Shown here in pieces: positions 1 through 6,759 of a DNA stretch of 12,590 nt (position 1 is its first letter; the number at the start of each line of letters is the position of its first letter). Made by a program: the position numbers and the translations under genes. Below the pieces are notes generated by a model. It did not search any database, was not told the DNA's origin, and saw nothing but the letters and a program-made list of their open reading frames with translations. The stretch is from Cytophagales bacterium (GTDB taxonomy: Bacteria > Bacteroidota > Bacteroidia > Cytophagales > Cyclobacteriaceae), in assembly GCA_024643485.1 (NCBI GenBank), contig JAHEMU010000040.1, positions 1 to 12,590 of the forward strand, given 5' to 3'.

Positions 1-2
1 GT

Positions 3-89
3 TACGATCCAGTGCCTCCGAGGAATCAAAACCAAACAGGAAGAAAGGATTCAGAAAATGAATCTGAAATTACACAAGGAAATACATAG
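3..89 (+). CDS. C-terminal tail of an upstream gene (partial, unidentified)
   Basis: Frame 3 is open from the window edge to a TAG at 87-89, six bases before the GTG start of the next gene. It encodes about 28 very polar residues rich in N, E, Q, T, K and D, including DPVPPRNQNQTG. That composition suits a disordered C-terminus, and the tight spacing to the next gene suits an operon. The other two forward frames are also open for part of this stretch (frame 2 to a TGA at 59-61, frame 1 to a TAG near 130), so the choice of frame rests mainly on composition and spacing. No family can be recognised from so short a tail. Confidence 0.35.
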   Translation, partial: YDPVPPRNQNQTGRKDSENESEITQGNT

Positions 90-94
90 AAAAG

Positions 95-706
95 GTGAGA
101 ATAGGATACACATTTTTATTAATAATAATTAGCACTACCCTTTCGTTGTCTCAATCCGTGAATAATGAAACAGGGTCCATTCAACGTACAAGGTTAATAA
201 CCTCTATGGACGAGGGAGTTGCATTAATGGAAGCGGGGCAATATCAAGAGGCCGATATTAAATTCAAGGAAGTACTTGAGAAGTTAAATCCAGTACCTTC
301 AAACCTGGTCTTTTATATTGGTAAAAACTCCTATTTTTTAAAGAATTATAAGCAAAGCATTGATTGGTTGAATAAATACATGGCGCTTAAAGGCACTGGA
401 GGCATGTATTTTAAAGAGAGTAGTGAATTGCTGAGGAAATCTGAGCAATTATTGCTTGATCAAAAAGCGAGCGACACTACCGCGTTCATAGGCACCGACA
501 CCTTATTTACTCATAATTATGTTGATTGTGGTAATTCGGGTAAATTTATATGTCCAGTTTGTAAAGGGCAGACAGTTATCATAGAAAAGGGTAAATTTGG
601 CACTACCTATCGCACTTGCCCTTTCAGTGATGATAAAGGAATGTTAACTTGTGATGAGTATAATTTATTGATACAAGGGAAACTAAAACCAAAAGCACAA
701 CGTTAA
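95..706 (+). CDS. Exported TPR-like protein with C-terminal cysteine cluster, function unknown
   Basis: The gene encodes 203 residues from a GTG start. An in-frame TGA at 65-67 and the lack of an in-frame ATG leave few other starts. Residues 1-20 form a short charged N-terminus, a hydrophobic stretch (FLLIIISTTLSL) and a polar SQS, which fits a signal peptide, so the protein is probably periplasmic or cell-surface. Residues 38-118 look like two helical TPR-type repeats (MEAGQYQEADIKFKEVLEKL, then FLKNYKQSIDWLNKYM). Residues 145-186 hold five cysteines (C145, C153, C156, C175, C186), with C153-P-V-C-K-G resembling a zinc-ribbon or DnaJ-type knuckle. It is followed by mog after 10 bases and is probably cotranscribed with it. 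I do not recognise the family. TPR suggests protein-protein contacts and the cysteines could bind metal, but both are inferences. Confidence 0.75.
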   Translation: MRIGYTFLLIIISTTLSLSQSVNNETGSIQRTRLITSMDEGVALMEAGQYQEADIKFKEVLEKLNPVPSNLVFYIGKNSYFLKNYKQSIDWLNKYMALKGTGGMYFKESSELLRKSEQLLLDQKASDTTAFIGTDTLFTHNYVDCGNSGKFICPVCKGQTVIIEKGKFGTTYRTCPFSDDKGMLTCDEYNLLIQGKLKPKAQR

Positions 707-709
707 GGA
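705..709 (+). promoter_or_regulatory. Shine-Dalgarno-like AAGGA that supports the TTG start of mog
   Basis: AAGGA overlaps the TAA stop of the previous gene and lies 7 bases before the TTG at 717. Most other genes here have no clear Shine-Dalgarno sequence, so this helps decide the non-ATG start. Confidence 0.5.
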
Positions 710-716
710 CTATATT

Positions 717-1253
717 TTGAAAGAAAAGATAAAAATAGGGATTATAAATGTTTCAGACAGAGCCAGTAAAGGTATTTATGAGGACATTCCTGGTAAAGCC
801 ATTGTTGATACCCTGAATGAATATTTAGTAGTAGAATGGGAAAAAGTGTATGCCGTAATCCCTGATGAGCAAGATCAAATATCGGCTGAAATGGTGCGAA
901 TGGCTGATGAAGAGCATTGTTGTTTAATTATTACAAGTGGTGGTACAGGTCCGGCAAAACGAGACGTTACCCCCGAAGCTACCGAGGCTGTTTGTGAAAA
1001 AATGATGCCGGGTTTTGGAGAATTAATGAGACAAGTAAGCTTGCAGTATGTACCTACTGCTATTTTAAGCCGTCAAACTGCGGGAATTCGAAATAAAACG
1101 CTTATTATTAATCTACCGGGAAAACCAAAAGCCATCCGCCAGTGTTTAGATGCTGTATTCCCGGCTGTTCCCTATTGCATCGATTTAATTGAAGGGCCTT
1201 TTTTGGTATGTAATGAGGAAATTATTAAACCCTTCAGACCTAAAAGCAACTAA
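717..1253 (+). CDS. mog: Molybdopterin adenylyltransferase Mog
   Basis: Mog-family enzymes activate molybdopterin by adenylylation (MPT plus ATP gives MPT-AMP) before molybdate insertion in the cytoplasm. The 178-residue product reads like E. coli Mog along its whole length: IGIINVSDRAS near the N-terminus, the family motif SGGTGPAKRDVTPEA at 74-88, MPGFGELMRQ at 97-106, VPTAILSRQ at 112-120, LPGKPKAI at 133-140, and the end VPYCIDLIEGPF...FRPKS. It is shorter than the E. coli protein (about 195 residues) mainly because a loop before VPYCI is missing. The TTG start is chosen because it places the conserved core a few residues from the N-terminus, as in E. coli, and has AAGGA upstream. No other molybdenum cofactor gene is in the window, so the rest of the pathway must lie elsewhere. 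The specificity call over MoaB rests on the C-terminal match. Confidence 0.9.
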   Translation: MKEKIKIGIINVSDRASKGIYEDIPGKAIVDTLNEYLVVEWEKVYAVIPDEQDQISAEMVRMADEEHCCLIITSGGTGPAKRDVTPEATEAVCEKMMPGFGELMRQVSLQYVPTAILSRQTAGIRNKTLIINLPGKPKAIRQCLDAVFPAVPYCIDLIEGPFLVCNEEIIKPFRPKSN

Positions 1254-1265
1254 CTGACTATAATT

Positions 1266-2246
1266 ATGGCCAGAATAAAATATTATTACGATACCGAAAC
1301 TTGCAAGTACGAACGAATACGTACCAAGCCGAGCGATATCATAATGAACGCCATGGGTTTTATGGTGTTAGCATTAGCATTTGCAGTGGGGATTTACTTC
1401 TTGTTCAATACCTATTTTGAGTCTCCACGCATTGTATCTCTTAAAAATGAGGTAGAAGAGTTGTCCTTTTACCTAGATGGAATCAATAAGGATGTAGAAC
1501 AACTCAACCAGATTTCTTCTTCATTAGAATACAACGACAATAACATCTATCGGGTAATTATGGGCGCCGAACCAATTGAATCTAGTGTCAGAAATGCTGG
1601 TGTTGGAGGAAGTGACCGCTATGCCGAATTGAATTCCAAGAATTTTGATAGAAAGGAGTTGGTTCTCCAAACCAAAAAGAAAATAGACTTTATTAAGCGG
1701 AAATACTTTATTCAGAATCAATCGCATGAAGAACTTCGTGAAATGATAAAAAGTAAAGAACAAATGTTAGCAGCTATTCCTGCCATTCAACCTGTTTCTA
1801 ATGAAGAATTAATCAGACTTGCAAGTGGTTATGGCTATCGTTTTCACCCGGTGTATAAGGTGAAAAAAATGCATACCGGTATCGATTTCTCCGCACCTAT
1901 CGGAACTCCAATTTACGCAACCGCCGATGGTAAAATAAGTATGGTTGAAGTGAGTTTTAAAGGCTATGGAAAGCAAGTGGAGATTGATCACGGTTTTGGG
2001 TTTAAAACAAAATACGCGCATATGCATGAGTTCACCGTGAAGGTAGGACAGGTGGTAAAGCGCGGGGAACTTATCGGATACGTCGGTAATACCGGATTGT
2101 CCACCGCTCCTCATTTACATTATGAGGTGGTCAGAAACAATCAAAAAGTGAATCCTGTACACTACTTCTTTAATGATTTGTCTCCAGAAGAGTATGAAAA
2201 AGTAGTGGAATTAGCTTCGCTAGAAAATCAATCACTCGGTATGTAA
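1266..2246 (+). CDS. Membrane-anchored M23 (LytM-type) peptidase
   Basis: This is a 326-residue predicted zinc endopeptidase of family M23, which cuts peptidoglycan cross-bridges or serves in envelope remodelling. A basic cytoplasmic N-terminus (1-25) is followed by one transmembrane segment at about 28-49 (AMGFMVLALAFAVGIYFLF), with no signal-peptidase site seen, so the rest should face the periplasm. Residues 55-170 are charged and helical with coiled-coil character. The catalytic domain at about 186-300 has G-Y-R-x-H-P before it, the first metal motif H203-x3-D207 (HTGIDFSAPIGTPIYA), AHMH at 251-254, and the second motif H283-L-H285. Since these ligands are all present, I expect an active enzyme rather than a degenerate LytM regulator. 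It starts 12 bases after mog. Whether it acts in division, cell shape or autolysis cannot be read from the sequence. Confidence 0.88.
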   Translation: MARIKYYYDTETCKYERIRTKPSDIIMNAMGFMVLALAFAVGIYFLFNTYFESPRIVSLKNEVEELSFYLDGINKDVEQLNQISSSLEYNDNNIYRVIMGAEPIESSVRNAGVGGSDRYAELNSKNFDRKELVLQTKKKIDFIKRKYFIQNQSHEELREMIKSKEQMLAAIPAIQPVSNEELIRLASGYGYRFHPVYKVKKMHTGIDFSAPIGTPIYATADGKISMVEVSFKGYGKQVEIDHGFGFKTKYAHMHEFTVKVGQVVKRGELIGYVGNTGLSTAPHLHYEVVRNNQKVNPVHYFFNDLSPEEYEKVVELASLENQSLGM

Positions 2247-2265
2247 TTTATAATTATTTGAAAAA

Positions 2266-2273
2266 TACCTTTG
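2266..2273 (+). promoter_or_regulatory. Candidate -7 element of the his operon promoter
   Basis: TACCTTTG matches the Bacteroidota -7 consensus TAnnTTTG exactly. A TTG or TTTG at the expected -33 distance is not clear; the nearest option is a weak TATG at 2240-2243. Initiation just downstream, near 2279-2282, would give about 40 bases of 5' leader before the hisL start codon, a sensible distance for an attenuator transcript. With this weak -33 the assignment is tentative. Confidence 0.45.
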
Positions 2274-2320
2274 ATATTAAAAATTAGCATTCTTTCTTTA
2301 CAGAATAAACGAGAAAAAAA

Positions 2321-2380
2321 ATGAATCAGAATACTTGTCATCATTTGCATCATACGCTAATGCGATCGCATGACAGGTAG
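2321..2380 (+). CDS. hisL: his operon leader peptide (HisL-type), 19 codons
   Basis: An ATG after an A-rich stretch (GAGAAAAAAA) opens a 19-codon frame ending in TAG, with an in-frame TAA upstream at 2306-2308. The product is MNQNTCHHLHHTLMRSHDR. Five of 19 residues are histidine, four of them in a run of five codons (CAT codons at 2339, 2342, 2348 and 2351; the fifth at 2369). The cluster lies inside or beside the 5' arm of a helix that excludes the antiterminator, and the stop codon lies on the antiterminator's own 5' strand. That is the geometry expected of a regulatory peptide that senses charged tRNA-His. The peptide itself probably has no function. I infer the role from layout and histidine content, not from similarity to enterobacterial HisL. 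Confidence 0.85.
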   Translation: MNQNTCHHLHHTLMRSHDR

Positions 2381-2436
2381 TCTATTTTAAAAAACATATA
2401 AACTATAAAGGCCTGTTTTGCGACAGGCCTTTTTTT
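2332..2436 (+). promoter_or_regulatory. Histidine transcription attenuator (mutually exclusive RNA helices)
   Basis: Three competing pairings can be drawn by hand. Helix 1:2 pairs 2332-2341 with 2370-2379 (TACTTGTCAT with ATGACAGGTA, ten pairs with one G-U); an inner helix pairs 2346-2350 with 2360-2364. The antiterminator 2:3 pairs ACAGG 2373-2377 with CCTGT 2412-2416, extended by TAGT 2378-2381 with ACTA 2402-2405 across a six-base bulge. The terminator 3:4 pairs 2408-2416 with 2423-2431. A ribosome stalled on the histidine codons at 2339-2353 would block strand 1 and favour 2:3, giving readthrough. A ribosome at the TAG at 2378-2380 would cover strand 2 and favour 3:4, giving termination. 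This follows the established logic of his and trp attenuation. That the element works in this organism is an inference. Confidence 0.82.
2408..2436 (+). terminator. Intrinsic terminator of the his attenuator
   Basis: A perfect nine-pair stem, AAGGCCTGT with ACAGGCCTT, closes a six-base loop (TTTGCG). Seven consecutive T residues run through 2430-2436. It sits directly between the leader peptide and hisG, with only 11 bases from the end of the T-run to the hisG ATG. Its 5' arm is shared with the antiterminator. Confidence 0.88.
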
Positions 2437-2447
2437 ATGCTCAAAAA

Positions 2448-3308
2448 ATGATGGAAACACTAAAAATTGCTATTCAAAAGTCGGGAAGACTTCAAGAAAA
2501 AAGTTTAAATCTATTACAGGAATGTGGTTTTCACTTCCTAAATGGAAAAAATCAGCTTAAAACTCAAGCAACAAATTTTCCCTTGGAATTGTTGTTTTTG
2601 CGAGATGACGACATTCCGGAATATGTACAAGATGGCGTCGCAGATTTAGGGATTGTTGGGGAAAATATTCTCGAAGAAAAGTCATATAAAACAAAATTGG
2701 TAAAAAAACTGGGTTTTGCTCGTTGTCGTTTATCCATCGCAGTACCTCGTGAAAGTGACCTTATATCACCGCAACAATTGAATGGTAAAAGGATAGCGAC
2801 CTCCTACCCTACCATTCTACAGAATTATCTCAATTCAATGAATATTTCTGCTGAGATTCACTCCATCAGTGGCTCTGTAGAAATAGCCCCCGGTATAGGT
2901 CTGGCCGACGCAATCTTCGACATAGTAAGCACCGGCAGTACACTGCTAAGTAATGGATTAAAAGAAACCATTCAGGTAATGAAAAGCGAGGCTGTGTTGA
3001 TAAAAACCCCACAACTAAACGACGCTAAGGAGGCCATTCTAGATCAACTATTATTTCGTTTGTCGTCCGTTCAAAATGCCAATAACAATAAATACATCTT
3101 ATTGAACGCGCCGAATGAAAAAATTGATGAAATAGCTCAAATTTTACCTGGAATGAATAGTCCCACTGTTCTTCCATTGCTCCAAAAGGGCTGGTCGTCC
3201 ATTCATTCTGTAGTTACTGAAAATGATTTTTGGGAAAAAATTAACGCACTTAAAGAAGCTGGAGCACGCGGAATTCTCATTGTACCCATTGAAAAAATGA
3301 TCCTCTAA
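2448..3308 (+). CDS. hisG: ATP phosphoribosyltransferase, long form (HisG)
   Basis: HisG catalyses the first and committed step of histidine synthesis, ATP plus PRPP to phosphoribosyl-ATP. The 286-residue product matches E. coli HisG throughout: IAIQKSGRL at 8-15, LRDDDIP at 51-57, DLGIVGEN at 66-73, LNGKRIATSYP at 111-121, and the PRPP-binding stretch DAIFDIVSTGSTL at 154-166. The C-terminal domain from about 212 to 286 (KYILLNAP ... GARGILIVPIEKM) marks the long, hexameric, histidine-inhibited form, so no HisZ partner is needed. I place the start at ATG 2448 (a second ATG follows at 2451). The frame remains open upstream to a TTG at 2418, but that lies in the terminator loop and would add residues not seen in the family. 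It is the first gene after the attenuator. Confidence 0.96.
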   Translation: MMETLKIAIQKSGRLQEKSLNLLQECGFHFLNGKNQLKTQATNFPLELLFLRDDDIPEYVQDGVADLGIVGENILEEKSYKTKLVKKLGFARCRLSIAVPRESDLISPQQLNGKRIATSYPTILQNYLNSMNISAEIHSISGSVEIAPGIGLADAIFDIVSTGSTLLSNGLKETIQVMKSEAVLIKTPQLNDAKEAILDQLLFRLSSVQNANNNKYILLNAPNEKIDEIAQILPGMNSPTVLPLLQKGWSSIHSVVTENDFWEKINALKEAGARGILIVPIEKMIL

Positions 3309-3318
3309 TTTTTAACTC

Positions 3319-4605
3319 ATGAAACAATATAAATATCCAGAAAATCAACTTTGGGCTGAATTAATCATGAGGCCTGTAATGAATGGTGATTTTATTAAAA
3401 GTACCATTCAAAATATTTTGGAAGGCGTGAAAAAAGGAGGTGATAAATCACTCATCGAATACTGCGCCAGATATGACCAAGTTTCCTTAAAATCGCTTGA
3501 ACTTCCTCGTGAAGACTGGGAATCATACTGCAAGGATGTGCCTAATGACTTGAAAAAGGCAATAGAAACTGCGCATAAAAACATCCAACTATTTCACTCG
3601 CGTCAGGTACCTGAAACAATCGAGGTAGAAACAATGAAAGGAGTAAAATGCTCTCGAATACCTGTTCCTTTAGACCGGGTTGGACTTTACATTCCTGGAG
3701 GGAGTGCTCCATTATTCTCTACCGTTTTAATGCTTGCAATTCCTGCAAAATTAGCTGGATGTAAAGAAATTATCTTATGTACACCTCCCAATAGAAGCGG
3801 GAAAATACACCCTGCCATTGTTTTTGCAGCACTTTTAACAGGAGTCGACCGTATATTCACTGTAGGGGGTGCTCAAGCCATAGGTGCGCTCGCATACGGG
3901 ACTGAATCTATTCCAAAAGTCGATAAAATTTTCGGTCCTGGAAATCAGTTTGTAACTACAGCCAAACAGATCATTTCAGAACAGGGCACCGCCATTGATA
4001 TGCCCGCCGGACCATCTGAATTATTGATTATTGCGGATGATTCTGGTAATCCTGCATTTATTGCAGCTGATTTATTGAGCCAGGCAGAACACGGGCCTGA
4101 TAGTCAGGTGATACTTTGTACCACCTCACAAAACCTCGCTGATAAGGTACTTTTATGTATCGAGGATCAATTAAAGGAACTTCCAAGAAAAGCTATCGCT
4201 CAGTCTGCTTTAGAACATAGTAAAATTCTTTTATTTAATTCAGTTGCTAAAGCAATGGAATTTTCAAATGCTTATGCACCCGAACATTTAATATTGCAAA
4301 CTGAAAATTATAAGGAATTGGTTGCTAGTATACGGAATGCTGGTTCTGTTTTTCTTGGTAATTATACCCCTGAATCTGCTGGAGACTATGCATCTGGTAC
4401 GAACCACACGCTACCAACCAATGGTTTTGCAAAATCATTTGCTGGCCTCGGAGTGGAAAATTTCATGAAATACATCACATTCCAGGAAATAACAGATGAA
4501 GGAATTAAAAACATTGGACAAACCATCGAAATCATGGCAGAAAACGAAGAATTATGGGGACACAAGCAAGCGGTTACTTTACGATTAAAATCATTTGAAT
4601 CATGA
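3319..4605 (+). CDS. hisD: Histidinol dehydrogenase (HisD)
   Basis: HisD is a zinc enzyme that oxidises L-histidinol to L-histidine in two NAD-dependent steps, the end of the pathway. The product has 428 residues, a normal length. Signature segments are VGLYIPGGSAPLFSTVLM at 121-138, GGAQAIGALAYGT at 183-195, IFGPGNQFVT at 204-213 and MPAGPSELL at 228-236. By alignment with E. coli HisD, the zinc ligands are Q255, H258, D356 and H415, and the catalytic pair is E322-H323 (in APEHLIL). All are present. The gene starts 10 bases after hisG, and its TGA overlaps the hisC ATG as ATGA, which suggests translational coupling. Confidence 0.97.
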   Translation: MKQYKYPENQLWAELIMRPVMNGDFIKSTIQNILEGVKKGGDKSLIEYCARYDQVSLKSLELPREDWESYCKDVPNDLKKAIETAHKNIQLFHSRQVPETIEVETMKGVKCSRIPVPLDRVGLYIPGGSAPLFSTVLMLAIPAKLAGCKEIILCTPPNRSGKIHPAIVFAALLTGVDRIFTVGGAQAIGALAYGTESIPKVDKIFGPGNQFVTTAKQIISEQGTAIDMPAGPSELLIIADDSGNPAFIAADLLSQAEHGPDSQVILCTTSQNLADKVLLCIEDQLKELPRKAIAQSALEHSKILLFNSVAKAMEFSNAYAPEHLILQTENYKELVASIRNAGSVFLGNYTPESAGDYASGTNHTLPTNGFAKSFAGLGVENFMKYITFQEITDEGIKNIGQTIEIMAENEELWGHKQAVTLRLKSFES

Positions 4606-5633
4606 ATAAGTCAATTTTCAGACCGAACATTCTTGCTTTGAAACCGTATTCATCGGCTCGTTCCGAATATCAAGGTCAAGCCATTTGCTACCTAGATGCC
4701 AATGAAAACCCTTATGAAAATAGGGTGAACCGATACCCCGATCCACTTCAAATGGAGCTTAGGACTATTGTTAGTCAGATTAAAAAGACTGATGCTTCTA
4801 ACCTATTTATTGGAAACGGAAGCGATGAAGCCATCGATTTGTTAATCAGGGCCACGTGTAATCCTGGTGTAGACGAAATAATCGTTACCGACCCCAGTTA
4901 TGGCATGTATTCAGTATCTGCAGCAATTAATCAGGTAAAAGTTAAGAAAGTCCCTTTAAACATTGATTTCAATCTGAATTCAAATGAGATTTTAAAAAAT
5001 GTTGATGATAACACTAAACTTATCCTCTTATGTTCCCCAAACAATCCTACCGGAAATGAATTAGAAAGGAAAGAAATCCTTCATATCATTAATAATTTTC
5101 AAGGTTTGGTGATTGTAGATGAGGCATACATTGAATTTTCGTCCCAACCCTCTCTCCTATCTGAACTTTCAAAGTATCCCAACTTAGTCATACTCCAAAC
5201 CTTGAGTAAAGCATACGGTATGGCTGGTTTGAGAATAGGTTTTGCATTTGCATCGAACATCATTATTGATGTTTTAAATTCAATTAAACCTCCCTACAAT
5301 GTTTCAGTAGTGGCTCAAGATATGGCCGTTCAATTACTTAGAAGTCAATCAGAAAATTTGACCAAACAAGTAAAAGAAATTATTAATGAGCGGAAAAAAT
5401 TAACCGACTTTTTAGTTTTGAATGAGCATGTTATTAAGGTCTTTCCGTCTGACGCCAATTTTATTTTGGTGAGATTTAAGCAATCGGAAATCATTTTTAA
5501 CTACCTCACAAAAATGGGAATTATAGTAAGAAATAGATCAAAGGAATTGAATTGTGAAGGCTGCTTGCGATTTACCGTAGGAACACCAGCTGAAAATATG
5601 CAATTGATGAACGCACTTTTAAAATATAACTGA
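4602..5633 (+). CDS. hisC: Histidinol-phosphate aminotransferase (HisC)
   Basis: HisC is a PLP-dependent class I/II aminotransferase that converts imidazole-acetol phosphate and glutamate to L-histidinol phosphate. The 343-residue product has the usual fold markers: LDANENPY at 31-38, GNGSDEAID at 71-79, SPNNPTG at 145-151 with N148, VDEAYIEF at 172-179 with D173, the PLP lysine K203 in TLSKAYGMAGLRIG, and a substrate-phosphate region ending in GCLRFTVGT. The start overlaps the hisD stop by four bases, and one base separates its stop from hisB. HisC-type enzymes can also accept aromatic amino acids, but the operon context makes the histidine role nearly certain. Confidence 0.96.
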   Translation: MNKSIFRPNILALKPYSSARSEYQGQAICYLDANENPYENRVNRYPDPLQMELRTIVSQIKKTDASNLFIGNGSDEAIDLLIRATCNPGVDEIIVTDPSYGMYSVSAAINQVKVKKVPLNIDFNLNSNEILKNVDDNTKLILLCSPNNPTGNELERKEILHIINNFQGLVIVDEAYIEFSSQPSLLSELSKYPNLVILQTLSKAYGMAGLRIGFAFASNIIIDVLNSIKPPYNVSVVAQDMAVQLLRSQSENLTKQVKEIINERKKLTDFLVLNEHVIKVFPSDANFILVRFKQSEIIFNYLTKMGIIVRNRSKELNCEGCLRFTVGTPAENMQLMNALLKYN

Positions 5634-5634
5634 G

Positions 5635-6759
5635 ATGAAAAAAGTACTTTTTATAGATCGTGATGGCACATTGGTTTTAGAACCCAATGATTATCAACTT
5701 GACGCGTTCGAAAAATTGACATTTGCGCCTGGGGTTTTTACGTGGTTGGGTAAAATTGCCAAAGAATTAGATTATGAGTTAGTTTTAGTATCTAATCAAG
5801 ATGGATTGGGAACAGACTCCTTTCCAATGGCTGATTTTCTCCCTGTACACCAACTGATAATTAAAACCTTCGAAAATGAGGGTATTATTTTTAATTCAGA
5901 GCACATCGATCGGTCCTTTCCGGAAGAAAACTTACCAACTAGAAAACCTGGTATAGACATGTTAAAACGGTTTTTATCTTCAAATTATGATGTGACCAAT
6001 TCCTTTGTAATTGGAGATAGATATACAGACATTGAATTGGCTAAAAATTTAGGATGTAAAGGAATTCTAATCCAATTCGATGGTCGATTTTCAGAAAGTA
6101 ACAACACCAAAGTATCGTCAGATTCGTTGGCCACATCATGTACAAAGTGGGAAGAAATTTATCGATTTCTATCCATTCAAGAGCGTAAATCGCGGTTGAT
6201 ACGAAATACTAAAGAGACTAGAATAACCGTTGAATTGGACTTAGAGGGTGCGGGATATGGTAAAATAGATACCGGTTTACCGTTTTTTGATCACATGCTT
6301 GATCAAATAGCTCGGCATGCTGGAATCGATTTAAACATCAGCACAAAAGGTGATTTAGAAGTGGATGAACATCACACCATCGAAGATACCGCTCTTGCCT
6401 TAGGTGCCTCAATTCGGGCTGCATTGGGTAAAAAAACTGGTATAGAGCGGTATGGTTTTCAGCTACCTATGGACGATTGTCTTGCTAATTGCAGTTTGGA
6501 TTTCGGTGGAAGACCATGGCTAGTATGGGAGGTCGATTTTAAACGAGAATCAATTGGTCATATCCCAACGGAAATGTGGGTTCACTTTTTCAAATCATTT
6601 ACCGATGCCGCACAATGCAATTTGAATATTTCCGCAAGTGGAAGCAATGAACATCACAAAATTGAATCCATTTTCAAATCCTTTGCTAAAGCGATTAAAA
6701 TGGCAATAAAAAAGGATTTTACGAAAAGTGATATACCAAGCACAAAGGGAACATTATAA
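5635..6759 (+). CDS. hisB: Bifunctional histidinol-phosphatase / imidazoleglycerol-phosphate dehydratase (HisB)
   Basis: This is a fusion of two enzymes in 374 residues. Residues 1 to about 165 are a HAD phosphatase (histidinol phosphate to histidinol) with D8-x-D10-G-T (FIDRDGTLV), SNQDGLGT at 53-60, K104 in TRKPG and GDRYTDIELA at 127-136. Residues from about 185 to 374 are IGP dehydratase, beginning RNTKETRI, with FFDHMLDQIARH at 217-228, DEHHTIEDT at 244-252 and NEHHKIESIFK at 338-348 carrying the histidine-rich metal sites. It aligns along its whole length with E. coli HisB. One difference stands out: the E. coli phosphatase loop with C-x-H and C-x-C zinc ligands corresponds here to IDRSFPEENLPTRKP (91-105), which has none of those ligands. 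HAD catalytic residues are intact, so I expect activity. Its TAA overlaps the hisH ATG by one base. Confidence 0.96.
   Translation: MKKVLFIDRDGTLVLEPNDYQLDAFEKLTFAPGVFTWLGKIAKELDYELVLVSNQDGLGTDSFPMADFLPVHQLIIKTFENEGIIFNSEHIDRSFPEENLPTRKPGIDMLKRFLSSNYDVTNSFVIGDRYTDIELAKNLGCKGILIQFDGRFSESNNTKVSSDSLATSCTKWEEIYRFLSIQERKSRLIRNTKETRITVELDLEGAGYGKIDTGLPFFDHMLDQIARHAGIDLNISTKGDLEVDEHHTIEDTALALGASIRAALGKKTGIERYGFQLPMDDCLANCSLDFGGRPWLVWEVDFKRESIGHIPTEMWVHFFKSFTDAAQCNLNISASGSNEHHKIESIFKSFAKAIKMAIKKDFTKSDIPSTKGTL

Noticed and set aside
1524..2114. Two reverse-strand open frames of about 80-100 codons within the M23 gene
   Set aside because: They lie opposite a well-supported coding frame, have no recognisable motif, and read as antisense shadows.
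2247..2320. A factor-independent terminator for the M23 gene upstream of the his promoter
   Set aside because: The stretch is AT-rich but has no stable hairpin followed by a T-run, so where upstream transcripts end is unknown.
2418..2447. TTG at 2418 as the start of hisG, adding ten residues
   Set aside because: It lies in the terminator loop, and the added residues have no counterpart in HisG. ATG 2448 gives the family's usual N-terminus.
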